Source: Schoenoplectus triqueter
Taxonomy: Eukaryota; Streptophyta; Magnoliopsida; Poales; Cyperaceae
DNA: 30,454 nucleotides
Assembly (NCBI GenBank): GCA_964058805.1
Contig: CAXKVV010000966.1
Coordinates: 1-30,454, forward strand
Direction: 5' to 3'
Shown: piece after piece, positions 18,741 through 29,439 of the stretch
How the letters are laid out: every line of letters begins with the position of its first letter
Position numbering within the stretch: the stretch's first letter is position 1
Notes under the pieces: model-generated
What the model was told of the DNA's origin: nothing
The model's database searches: none
Seen by the model: the letters and a program-made list of their open reading frames with translations, nothing else
Position numbers and translations under genes: made by a program

Positions 18741-20703
18741 AAATTAGGTCCATGAGATAAAAAGAATATATTTATACGATACTCTGAACATTCCAAAGGT
18801 TATGTGTTCATTGGTGAACAATCAAGTGAGAGTGTAACATAATTTGAGTCACGGGATGTCATTTTCTTAAAAAATGAATTTCCAAGAAAAAGTAAGATAG
18901 TTCAGGAATTTTCTCTATATGAGGTAGATGAACAAAATGATTTGATTGTTGCAAATCATTTAGTGCATATTCCTGAACCTTCAACAGTATCTCATCCAAG
19001 TGGGAGAAAATTAGCAGATGATGTTGAGCCAAACTCGACACAATCACAAATTAGACATAGCAACCGTGCCAGAGTTCTTAAATATCATTTTTCAATTGAG
19101 AATGAATCTTACATGATTGTCATGCAAGATAAAGAAGAGCCAAATAATATTCGAGAGGCTCTTACTTGTCCCACTAAAGAGAAATAGATGAAAGCAATGA
19201 AAGAAGAAATGAAATCAATGAGATCAAATAATGTTTGAGAATTAGTTGATCTCCCAGAAGGACGCATGGCAATTGGGAACAAATGAGTTCTCAAGATTAA
19301 ACGTCTAGCTGATGGCTCGATTGACAGTTATAAGGCACGTCTTGTTGCTAAGGGGTATACACAATAAGAAGGGATAGACTATGAAGAATCTTTTTCTCCT
19401 GTTATGAGATTTACTTCTGTACGATTGATACTAGCTATTGTTGCCGGTTTAGATTTGGAGTTGCATCAGATGAATGTCAAAATCGCATTTCTAAATGGCA
19501 ATCTGGATGAAGAGATATATATGAAACAACCTGCCAGTTTTGTTGTTGAAGGTCAAGAGCACAAAGTGTACAAATTATTAAGATCTATTTATGATCTCAA
19601 ATAATCTTTCAGACAATGGTACATTCGGTTTCATCAAGCAATCATATCATTCGATTTTAAAATGATTGATGAAGATCACTACGTGTATGTTAAGAGATCC
19701 AAAAATAAATTTATGATACTATCACTTTATGTGGATGACATACTGTTGGCTAGTAACAATAAGGAGTATGTGCAAACTATCAAAGAATGGTTATCCTTCA
19801 ATTTTGATATGAAAGATATGGGTGAAGCAGCATATATTCTTGGAGTGAAGATTGAAAGAGATTGTTCCAAGAAAATGTTAGCTCTATCACAAGAGAATTA
19901 CATTAGAAAAGTACTTGAAAAGTTTCGTATGCAAGACTGTAAATCCATTGATACTCCTATAGCAAAAGGCGAAGGTTTTAGCTTAAGAATGTATCCAAAA
20001 ACTTCAGATAAAAAAAGAACAAATAAAAAAAGTTCCTTACTCAAGTGTTGTAGGCAGTCTCATGTATGTTATGATGTGTACTAGACCGGATATCAGTTTC
20101 GTCGTTGGAATGGTGAGTAGATATTAAGCTAATCCAGAACAGTCCCATTGGAAAGCAGTAAAAAGAATACTTATGTATCTGAAAGGTACTGCAGATTATT
20201 CATTATATTTTCAAGGAGAAAATCTACAACTCATGGGTTATGCAGATGCTGACTGAGGAGGAGATTTAGATGAAAGAAAATTTACCTCTAGTTATATTTT
20301 CTTACTTAATAATGGAGTCATATCTTGGAGTAATAAGAAACATAGTTGTATATCCTTATCCACAATGAAAGCTGAATTTGTGGCATTTTTCAGCAGCAGT
20401 ACAAGAAGCAGTTTGGCTTAGAAGATTTTTAAATCACTTGAGTTTCTGTGAGAATGAAACTGACACATTGTTAGTACATAGTGATAGTCAGGCAGTGATC
20501 GCTTATACAAAAGATCTCAAGTATCATTCAAAAACCAAACATATTGATACTAAGTATAACTTCGTTAGAGACATGGTGGCGAAAAAGCAAGTTTGCATGT
20601 AGTATATACTACACATAAAATGGTGGCAGATCATTTTACAAAGGCAATACCTAGAGATATGTTTGTTGGTCATGTCAAATCTCTAGGGTTACGTAGATTA
20701 TAA
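18741..20703 (+). pseudogene. copia reverse transcriptase and RNase H remnant
   Basis: Mostly one frame from 18465 to 20084, with about nine internal stops. [12 protein letters not shown] and the RT core are present. The first catalytic block near 19468 reads QMNVKIAFLNG, with Asn in place of the catalytic Asp (GAT to AAT). The second block LYVDDILLAS near 19730 is intact. After a frameshift near 20010, RNase H follows: GYADAD, STMKAEF (Lys where Glu is usual), HSDSQAV, HIDTKYNFVRD, and the end block ADHFTKAIPRD. The natural stop is TAA at 20701-20703. The protein would be inactive even if the stops were ignored. Confidence 0.83.
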
Positions 20704-21779
20704 TTTTATATTTTATTGAACAATATATCATGTATATTTATATTTGTGGGATAAATGCAATGAATGTAATTTTCTTAATTTATTTATGTGATGATTGTTA
20801 TAGATTATTTAATATTAGTATATTTAGCATAACTCATGAGATGAGATATAAAATAAAAGGTATGTCCGACAGTTGATTGGTCTTCTCACACAGACAATCG
20901 CTTCTATGTCTTTGTAGTACATAGAAATGAGATTAGTTTTAAACTGAATATGATACAAAACATGAGAGCAAAATGCTTAAAATAATATCTCTTTGATAAA
21001 GAATCAAGATGATGTCATATGAATTATAATTATGACCGAAGGTGAAATACCCACTATTTACCTTAACTGTTTTATGCCAAGTGATTGTTATTGTATTTAA
21101 TAGTAAGTAGAGTTGTGGACTCAAATTAGTTATTTTATATATATCTGAACTATCACTTGTATGGTATTAAATTTTAGTTTAGACATACGCTCTCTAAGAA
21201 CATAGAGAATAATACCATAGCATATATTTTATACCATATGTGCAATTAACCAATAGGGTAACAGAAGATATGATCTCTGCTTCTTTGTTGTATGAGACCA
21301 ATGAGATAAAAAAAATCTCATAGTACTCTTCGATTTTTTACTAAATACTTCAAGTTTCATTTCAATTAGTTATTTTGGAATGTTATCAATGATCATGATT
21401 GATGTGGTCTAATGAAACATATCTGGATAACAATTATTTTGGAATGAAGAGATTTTAGATAAAAGAAAAAGATCATTATAGTATCATATTTATTTTTATT
21501 CACTGGTGCACCAATTATGTTTATGTGACATGATTGTGAATATATAAGTATGGATGTATCAATAAATAAAAGAGATAATATTATATTTAAAATATGATTA
21601 GATGATCTGGGTACTGCATATTTACTCTACTTAGATGTTGTTATACATACCTAACAGTTGGATAACAACATATGCTCTCAAATTCAAATATGTTGGTCAC
21701 GACCTATTTTCTTGTATGAATTTTAACAGAGATAAGAAATTATATTCTCTTAGTTTATATCGGGTCTTCCATTTTGTAC
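20704..21779 (+). other. 3' untranslated spacer of the copia remnant
   Basis: About 1.1 kb of AT-rich DNA between the pol stop and the polypurine tract, without a gene. Two loosely similar blocks contain ATCGCTTCTATGTCTTTGTAG (about 20895) and ATCTCTGCTTCTTTGTTGTA (about 21269), suggesting an internal duplication. Confidence 0.6.
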
Positions 21780-21789
21780 GAGTGAGAGA
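21780..21789 (+). other. Polypurine tract of the copia remnant
   Basis: GAGTGAGAGA lies directly before TGTTGG at 21790-21795, the expected position of the plus-strand primer next to a 3' LTR. One pyrimidine interrupts it. Confidence 0.6.
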
Positions 21790-22186
21790 TGTTGGATTTA
21801 ATTATCAATACGCCCATTATGAGAAACCCGGATCCAAACCCAACCCGTTATAAGATTGAACAGGTGCACTGGAGGGATACATTGAACAAGTATATTGAGC
21901 AGATGGTTTGGCTTATAAATATACACCAGTATACTCTCTCTCTCTGATATAACAAAAAAATAAAAGAAAACGAATCTTTCACTATTATTAGAGAGAGAGA
22001 AAGAGAAAAGATACTCTGTTAAGACTTGAAGAATTTAGGTTGTGAAAAACGCAAGGCTTCCGGTTTCGGCTCGTGATTTCTTGTAGAACCAATGATAGTG
22101 TTGTATTTGTCAGAACCGCTTCCGCACGAAGATTAACGGAGTAACTTGTAAGTTTTATCCTTTAAATATTACTCTTACTGAGTCAA
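21790..22186 (+). repeat. 3' LTR of the copia remnant (right edge uncertain)
   Basis: Begins TGTTGGATTTAATTATC after a polypurine tract. TATAAATA at 21914-21921 and a CT-rich stretch just after it look like an LTR promoter. The right end is set near CTGAGTCA because the sequence then changes to a CCCGCCCACCCC-rich stretch. No second LTR is present to confirm this edge. Confidence 0.55.
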
Positions 22187-23310
22187 ATTAACCCTATACG
22201 ACCCGATCCGTATCCAAACCCGCCCACCCCGCCAGATTTCCACCTATAACATATCTTGATTTAAGACAAAAGTACATGTTGATCTGCAATACTGCCACCG
22301 TTACATCTTGATCACACACAATGAGAGCATCACGTCTAGCAAGAAATATAGCTAGGCCAATATATACTCTTAAATTCTTCAGCTTAAATTCCAACGAATA
22401 GGTAGTTGTTACTTCAAAAAAAAATAGTGCAAAAGTGTATATACAATGAAGTACCCTAACATCTTTGTCTACCAAGGCGCAATCAGATGTCAACTTTGAA
22501 TTAAAAGCCGTGAAAAGAATTTATTCAACCTAGGGACCACTAAGGAACTTGAGAACATACCAACAGTTTGTTTCCATAATAGGTTGAGAGAAAGTGAGAA
22601 TTTGTTGAAATAGAAATGTTGGAGATGATATACGGTTCGAGTCATATAGTTTGCTTTATTAGCGTAAGGTCCTTGTCAAAATTAATTAGTGCATTCATTG
22701 GTTCTCTCCATAGATGTATTTCTGCTTTAAAAGTCTGTATGGAACAATTTATTGGAGGCACTAGCACTGGCACTGTCTTGTCTTTTGTTCGTATGCTGGC
22801 TCTATGACAAGTTTTCACAGGAAGAAAGAGCTAGAGGAGAGAGAAGCACATGGGAGATTCCGTGGTATAACAAAAGAAATATGAAATATTATAATTTATT
22901 TTATAAAATAAGTCAGAGAATGTAGATTTGGATTGAGACATGGGAGAATGTGAAGATGGAATCAAATGTACTGAGAGTGAATATTTTTTTATTCTGACTA
23001 GCTAGTTCTGAAAATTTTTCTTTTTGACTAGTTGGTTAGCATTTAAATAATTGTATAATATGTATATATAACGCATCAAGAGTATATCAGTATAAAGAAA
23101 TAGAAGTATAGCGTTCTTTAACTTCATATGCAGATGTGCTCACTCCATGCCGCCTTTCCTCCACCACACTCATGCACACACATGTAGGAAAGATGTACAG
23201 CTACAGGGGAAACCAAGGTCTAACCATCGAGCACATATTGGATAAAATGTTTTATATTTCGGCGTAGACATGCATATATATTATATAGTGCGCATTTATA
23301 TAAAATTATA
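22187..23310. other. Intergenic, no gene recognised
   Basis: A short C-rich stretch at about 22195-22245 is followed by AT-rich DNA. Open frames at 22194-22493 (minus) and 22616-22807 (plus) have no recognised motif and are probably chance. Confidence 0.5.
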
Positions 23311-23450
23311 TGTACTTGTTAACTCTGTAGGGCTTCATGCCTTAGTGCTTAGCTTCCTTCGAAAAGCCAAACCTTAAAGTGTATGTACTTGTATGGCTTC
23401 ATTCTATCTTAGCGCTTAGCTAGTTAGCTTCCTTAGGAAAACCAAACCTT
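23311..23450. repeat. Two-copy tandem repeat, unit about 73 bp
   Basis: 23311-23375 and 23384-23450 share TGTACTTGT, GGCTTCAT, CTTAGYGCTTAGCT, AGCTTCCTT and CCAAACCTT in order, with small gaps. There is no coding potential. Confidence 0.75.
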
Positions 23451-24960
23451 TATAAAAAAAATGATTGCTAAGTAAACAAAACAAAACAAGGTTAAAAAGA
23501 GCAGTTATGTCGTGGGTCTATTTGGCATGAGGTTATCGGAAGTTTGTTTTAAACCAATTTACTCTTGTTTAAAAGGAACATCAGATATGGAAATTACCAA
23601 GACCACCCCTGATGATCTACTCCGTAAGAGCAGACTGAAAAAAAAATAGTTAATTTCTTTCATAACAAATTACACAAAAAAATCAACGGTACTAACTGAA
23701 GTGAAGTTATATTATACATTTATCACGTCTGAAAATATATGATGAGATTTCATGTATATTTCAATATACGATAAGTGAAATGAAACTTCAACAGTTCAAA
23801 ATTATCGATTTCATACATCATCAAATGATAAACAACTTATATGAAAATTCATTATTATATTATCTATATGTTTCTAATAACATGCCTACACATTTATTTA
23901 TTTTTATTTTCAATTTTGTATAAAATTTTCTGTAAATTTCATCTTAATATATTCAAACTTTTCATTTTTAAAGGGAACTGTCCCCAAATCTAATTAGTAA
24001 TTATTTACTATCTGGCAATATTGTATTGTATTAGTGGGTTATATTTTTGTTCAAGGGCCTTTTTACTGTTGCTCGAAGCCGTGCCTTAAGGCAAAGCCTT
24101 TTTTACTCTAGTTTGTAGGATTGGGCCGAACCCCCCAATTCATTTTTTTTTATAAAAAAATTAAGATATGAAGGCCATCTTCTACAGCTTATGTTCTACA
24201 TTTTTCTATTTAGATGATTTGTCGAAGGGCTGTATATATGTCAAGTTCATTTAAACAAAAGTAGTAGCAATTGCAGAAAACCAATTAATTCAGAACTTTC
24301 TTCTCTTTTTAACTGTGTACTAATAGATTGGATACGAGAAATACTTGATCCTGTACAAGTGAACATCAATCACTCTTTAGGATAGTCTTGGATTGATAGC
24401 ACGGCTATAATTCCTGGTCTGTTTCAATTTCTTATTCTAATTTTGTTTTTCTTAGAATTAATTTCTTTATTTTCTGTATTGAAGAAATAGTCCAACGAGT
24501 GGTGCGTCGAGTATTTGGGCCATAATCCCCTTGAATTTTGAAAATATGTACTGGTTAATATTCTGGGTTATTTCCAACTCCCACATCATTTCATTTTCTT
24601 CTAATCTTTTACTCAGATATTCCCTTTTAATTCTCAACTTTATTCTTGTGATCAAATCTTTCTCCCACCCAATTTCCAACTGATTAAAACTTTCTCCCTC
24701 TCGCAAGTCATGTCGCCTGCTCCTCTGTCTCTACATAGTTTTGCGTATAGTTTTGCGTTTGTCTACTTAATTCTGTCAAAGAAAATCAAATTGATAGAAC
24801 TAATGATATTTATTATAAAACATGCTCTTGATTCTCAATCCTATGAAGGCATGGACCAATTCTAGTGGATAATATTTATAACAAATCAATTCTTATGAAA
24901 ATATGCTTTTGGCAGTTGAAAAATAAATAACATAATTCAGTAGCTAAGGACACAAAATAA
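23451..24960. other. Intergenic, no gene recognised
   Basis: AT-rich throughout. The minus-strand open frame at 24467-24706 (79 residues) is hydrophilic and matches no family I know; it is left uncalled. GCCGTGCCTTAAGGCAAAGCC near 24080 includes a small palindrome. Confidence 0.5.
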
Positions 24961-24965
24961 TAGTA

Positions 24966-25010
24966 ATGCTAATAATAATAATAATTATTATTATTATTAT
25001 TATTATAATA
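24966..25010. repeat. (TAA)n-(TTA)n inverted microsatellite
   Basis: TAA repeats turn into TTA repeats, giving a self-complementary tract. Confidence 0.85.
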
Positions 25011-25150
25011 GTCCTAATAGCAATGATCACACTAAACTGATACTATAACATATACTTCTTAATCTTAAAAATCTTAAATATTAAATTCTAAATTCTAACC
25101 CTAAAAACCTAAAATCTAAAAATAAAAATTGTTAAATAAAATAATTGAAA

Positions 25151-25238
25151 AAAAATACTTATCAAGCAACTATGTGTCATTATATTTGCTGTCACGCGCA
25201 TTGCTTAATAAGTATTTTTAAATAAATATAATGACACA
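25151..25238. repeat. Interleaved inverted repeats (A-B-A'-B' order)
   Basis: A is AAAAATACTTATCAAGCAA (25151-25169), with its complement at 25201-25219 (one mismatch). B is TGTGTCATTATATTT (25173-25187), with its perfect complement at 25224-25238. The two stems interlock rather than nest. A direct repeat of the B region (about 25177-25202 and 25236-25260, ending in CACGCRCATT) overlaps it. Confidence 0.75.
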
Positions 25239-25260
25239 TTATGTTTGTGCCACGCACATT

Positions 25261-26154
25261 TCATAACATGTCACATATCAAATGTTTCACATGGCGCGTA
25301 AATTATTGTCAAAAAGGGAACATATTATCCATTATGTGAAACAAATATATCATGAACTCATGACGTGATTTTCCGTAATGATGCATCTCTCAAAACGATT
25401 TCTATATGTATTGAATTTTTTTCTATATTTTTTAAAGAATCTAACGCTGTGCTCCCTAATTGTGAGGGAAAGAAAAAAGAAGCGAAGGGATAAAATGGAA
25501 CAAGGTAGGAAGAGAGAGGAGGTTAAATCTTATAACCTCAAAATTAGAATTTTTGTGAATGAATTTGAAAATAAATAAATAAATCTTTATTTTAACCCAC
25601 ATGCACCCCTTTCATCTTCAAAAATTTAACTCAGGAGTAGATATATTTTTCATTCTCACCTCCTCTCTCTTTCGCTCTCTCCTATTTTAATCTCGGAAGC
25701 ACAGCCTAAGAATTTCGATATTTCCTTCAAATTAATTTTCTGCCTCATTTTTCATCCGGGAATCGTTTTTTATCACAAACTCGATCCTTCTCCCAAGAGT
25801 AAAGCAACGCTAGCAGCCCGATGCAATCTAATCTAAAACGCATCGACACGTGGATTTCTAGCTGTTATTCCACCAGTCTTAAAAAAAAAGGAGTTGTTTG
25901 ACCATTACATGTTTGAGACAAAGCCAACACCACATGAACTGATTAAACTGCTTATAGCACAATTAGTAGTATAGTACCATATATAATTTAGATCTTGTTT
26001 TTTATACTCAATAAATAGATCGGTGTAATTATTCTGTATATTCAAATCTAGAATGGATCAGCCTCTGTTCATACTTTCAAAAGGAAACTAACCAGGTGCA
26101 TTTTGAAAACTACCCAAACAGAAAACAAACGGACCTTTATTTCAGCATAATTTG
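25261..26154. other. Intergenic, no gene recognised
   Basis: AT-rich. The open frame at 25378-25578 ends in a Lys/Arg/Glu-rich run and is not recognised. A CT-rich patch lies at about 25655-25685. Confidence 0.5.
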
Positions 26155-26791
26155 TGATGAGATTTTACAATCTGACACATCCTTAATAAAAGAACCTGCA
26201 CCATGAAAATTTGCTATTAAATAGAGGAAAATGGAAGAAATCAGGTTGGTCAAAATAAGAAGGTAAATGATAAATTAATGCGAAAATGAAACGCGCAACA
26301 ATTATCAACTCTTTGATTGAAGAAATGGGCAGCAATTTATTAGATTTAGATAAGTGCTGGGACTGGATGTCGTATTCTCGCCAGCCAAACAAAAAAATAA
26401 TAATAATTTGCGGAAAATACCTTTTGCTTTTCGCAAAATAAAGCGTTTAAATTATGTAAACTTTCACAAATTGGGGCCTACAGGCTACAGCTCAACTACC
26501 CTTTAGTTCTTTTTTAAAATATATAAATGGAGGCATAGTTTTAGTTTCAAATATACGCATTAATTTTGTCCGGAGCCTAGAAAAGGTCCCATCTTAAATT
26601 GTAGTCGCAGCGTGCGTATTTGGTCAAATATTCATTAATTAATTCAACCAACCTCATGTATGTATACCATTGTATACATGCCTTTGCTTGCATATTAAAC
26701 ACTTACATCAATCACTTGTTTTTCCACATTGCAAAACATCCGCTTCCTCATTCACTAAACAAAAAGAAAAAGGAAGAAGCTTTGCATTATA
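26155..26791 (+). promoter_or_regulatory. Upstream region of the phytocyanin-like pseudogene; copy A of a duplicated block
   Basis: About 26160-26635 matches 29440-30390 in order: TTTTACAATCTGACA, GGTTGGTCAAAATAAGAA, a TTGATTGAAG-AATGG-CA block, GCAAAATAAAGCGT (26433-26446), GGAGGCATAGTTTTAG (26529-26544), TAATTTTGTCCGGAGCCTAG (26561-26580), and GCAGCGTGCG-ATTTGGTCAAA (about 26606-26627). From 26640 to the start codon is a leader-like stretch ending AAAAGGAAGAAGC. The conserved words are candidate cis-elements. Confidence 0.7.
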
Positions 26792-27478
26792 ATGGCACAA
26801 ATGAAGCAACTTGTTGGAATTGTATAAATTATTATCCTGATTAATCTTTCAACTGCTGCTCATCACTCGGTCGCAGGTGCAGACCATGTAGTACTAGGAG
26901 ACAGCTGCTCCTTAATTTTGAAAAATAGTATTTTTTTTTTATAATGCTTTCGGTAATTTATTCTTCTCGGAAAAAAATTGTTCCTCTTAAATTGTCTGAT
27001 TATTTTTATTGAGAAAAATATATTTAATATCGTGCATAATAAAAATTATGCAAAGATATTTTATTGAGAAAAATATCTTGGATAAAATGTTTTATTAACT
27101 TTGTGCTTTTTTTGTTATTATTTTAATATATAAAATATCATTATTTTAATAAAAAATTATTAAATAAACATATATATTAAATTATTATTTTTTTATTTAG
27201 TATCCGATTAAATAATAGATTTAAATCCAATAAAACATTACAATCTAATAATTACCCTGATCAAAATCCTACATCTATCCTGCTCGGTCGGAGTACCAAA
27301 AGATATTTCTGAAAAGTTCTTCGAGTTTAACATATCGCCGGTTTATAGTCCTCCTTCTCCTCTTGTTCCTGCTGGAAGGAGGGGAGGCCGAGGTAGATCT
27401 GCATCGACACCAATTGTTCAAGGCGGAGCGATCAGTTTGTTCGCAGCAATAGGAGTTGGGTTTCTCTTGATGTTTTAA
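26792..27478 (+). pseudogene. Phytocyanin-like (blue copper / early nodulin-like) gene remnant, interrupted
   Basis: Exon 1 (26792 to about 26928) starts MAQMKQLVGIV, hits TAA at 26825-26827, then continues in the same frame as a signal-peptide core (IIILINLSTAAHH) and ADHVVLGDS, the usual first strand of a phytocyanin domain. The rest of the domain is missing. At about 27015-27280 a dispersed repeat takes its place. Exon 2 resumes at about 27282 with VGVPKDISEKF-FEFNISPV, which fits the end of a phytocyanin domain (normally CGVP-x-HC..G.K). The Cys and His copper ligands are not there. A Pro/Ser stretch (YSPPSPLVPA) and a hydrophobic C-terminus (AISLFAAIGVGFLLMF) then look like an arabinogalactan-type linker and GPI-anchor signal, ending at TAA 27476-27478. 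The identification rests on motif recall. The gene is broken. Confidence 0.6.
27015..27280. repeat. Dispersed repeat, copy 2, lying between the phytocyanin exon remnants
   Basis: Same orientation as, and gapped similarity with, 13480-13757: TATTTAATATCGTGCATAAT (27021-27040), AAATTATGCAAAGAT, TTTGTTATTATTTTAATATA, TTTTTTTATTTAGTA, and an end CAAAATCCTACATC. The match ends just before the coding sequence of exon 2 resumes. Confidence 0.6.
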
Positions 27479-27640
27479 TATATACTTTTATATGTAGAAT
27501 ACAATTAATTCTTTGGTTTCTTACTATTTTGTGCAGTTCGTTAACTGTTCATGTGACAAAACATTTTAGCAAAAATTGCTTGTACTGGTTATGAGAACTA
27601 ATTAATGAAATAAATCTGTACAATTTGAATATCTACAGCC
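27479..27640 (+). other. 3' flank of the phytocyanin-like remnant
   Basis: Probable former 3' UTR. AATGAAATAAAT near 27605 resembles a plant polyadenylation signal. Confidence 0.4.
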
Positions 27641-29439
27641 CTTTTTTTTATTTTTTTTTCTTCTCTTTACGAAACCCTCATACAGACATTTCATGGCATT
27701 TTCAGTTATATATAAGTCGAGATATATATTACTACTCAGATTTTGATAAGATATTTCATTTAATGATGTTTTACTATTTTAGATAAGTTTTTACGAAATT
27801 ACAATTTAAAATTTTTGGAAATTTAATTTGAATTTTTTTTCTTTTATTTTAAGATTTTGTTTGCAATAATTATTTCATCTCTATTAATAAGTTTAATTTT
27901 CTAACAAAAGCATGTACAATTGTCACGCCTCTTTTTTTATATATTTTGAATAAAACTATTGAAATATAATAAAGTTTGACTTTTACTTGGTCACGGACTC
28001 ACAGGACATATTGCACCAGTCTAAAACAGTGCTCTTCGTTATATTCATTCTACTAATTAGTTATTTTACCTTTTCCCGGGGGCATCATCCTTTCCGAACT
28101 CTTTGTTTTTGAAGACTTCACCATTTATAAAATAAATGGTAAAAACAATTATAAATATTTAAGTTTGCATTTTTTTTATATATTGAAGAATGTACAAGAA
28201 ACAGAAGAGGGATTGATAGAGATAATTAATGATCAAAAACTAATGTAGAATATTATAAGGCTTCTAATACCAATTTAAAGAAGAAAATTAGAAAGTTTGC
28301 TCATAATGCACATAATGCTACTATTTGGTTGATTAAAATATTAATAAATCAAAAAACGTAGTGTCTTAAGAAAATTTAGTTTAAGAATAATATTATAATT
28401 AAAAATTCTCGCTATATCATTTTTAACTTTAAATACTAAGATATTCCATAACAACAATTATTATTCTATCTCTGATCGCTAAAGCAATAATAGTACTCCG
28501 CTATATGATGTAATCATACACACATAATGCAAATCGCGATCCATATTCTATATAAAGATTTTTGCTATTTATATATCTTCAAGGATCAAATTCTCTATAT
28601 ATTAATTGATTATTCATTATTTAACAATTTTACAAATCAAATAAAATTTATTTTAATTGAAATGGACCAATATCAGTTTAATGAATTTTTGTTGTTGTTC
28701 GTGTTGTAATATGACTTGAATATATTTATCAATTTCTATTGCACATTTTTTTATTTTTTACAATTAATATTATATACAATGTTGAAAATTGAACGTGGTA
28801 TCAATTTTTTAAATAAAATATCCTGTGTAGGATAAGTTTTGCGATAACTTTCTTTGAAATCTTATAGTCATAGCGTGATAATGGCTATTTATAAACCTTG
28901 ATTATATTAGGAGGTTTTCTAATTCTATGGATTAAACACTTTGAGCAATTAATATATTTGAACGAAGTAATATAGAATGCAGTGGCACTTTAATCATCTC
29001 GTCACTTACAAAGTGTATTTGCAAGAGGAAAATAATTCAAGTAAATTAATGAATTCTTAACAAAGTACCAATAGGAAGGCGTTCCCTTTTTGTCGCTAAT
29101 TTAATTCGATGGGCTCGGCAAACTAAACTGATTTAAGAATAAAGGATTTTAAAATTTCAGAACCTCTTATGTTTCTTTCGGCTTTTAGCAGACTATATAT
29201 CGAGTGATTAGTTTGCATTATGCCGTTCTGAGCTAGCATATTCATACCGATATATTACAACAATATGGAAAGATTTGATGAAGGTGGATATATATATCAC
29301 AACAATATTGACATAAATATTTATTAAGAAAAATAATTAAGCACATGGCACAGGAATGCTATAATGGTTTTGAAGAGGCATGAATTAGGAGCTATTTTTG
29401 GAGCATTTATCAGGAGCACGAGGTCTGTAAAATAAAATG
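27641..29439. other. AT-rich intergenic, no gene recognised
   Basis: Very AT-rich throughout. The plus open frame at 28527-28709 is I/L/Y/F-rich and typical of random AT-rich sequence. No RNA gene or defined transposon end was found. Confidence 0.5.

Larger units (their letters stand above)
16645..22186 (+). mobile_element. Old, 5'-truncated Ty1/copia retrotransposon with 3' LTR
   Basis: The plus strand carries gag, protease, integrase, RT and RNase H remnants in copia order (16794-20703), then about 1.1 kb of untranslated DNA, a polypurine tract and a 3' LTR. No matching LTR or primer-binding site is found upstream, so the 5' end is lost. It belongs to a different copia lineage from the element at 7995-12545: the pol ends in SLGLRRL and there is a long 3' spacer. 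The density of stops and frameshifts shows it is far older. Both outer boundaries are approximate. Confidence 0.85.

Noticed and set aside
22194..22493. 99-codon minus-strand frame starting in a CCCGCC-rich stretch
   Set aside because: No family resemblance; it starts at the edge of the copia LTR and crosses unrelated DNA.
22632..22645. GGTTCGAGTC-like word resembling a tRNA B box
   Set aside because: No A box at proper spacing, no anticodon arm and no acceptor pairing could be drawn around it.
24467..24706. 79-codon minus-strand frame with Lys/Arg/Glu-rich sequence
   Set aside because: No recognised motif, no leader or neighbouring exon; left as a chance frame.
28527..28709. 60-codon frame rich in hydrophobic residues
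   Set aside because: Typical of random AT-rich DNA; no signal peptide pattern followed by a domain.
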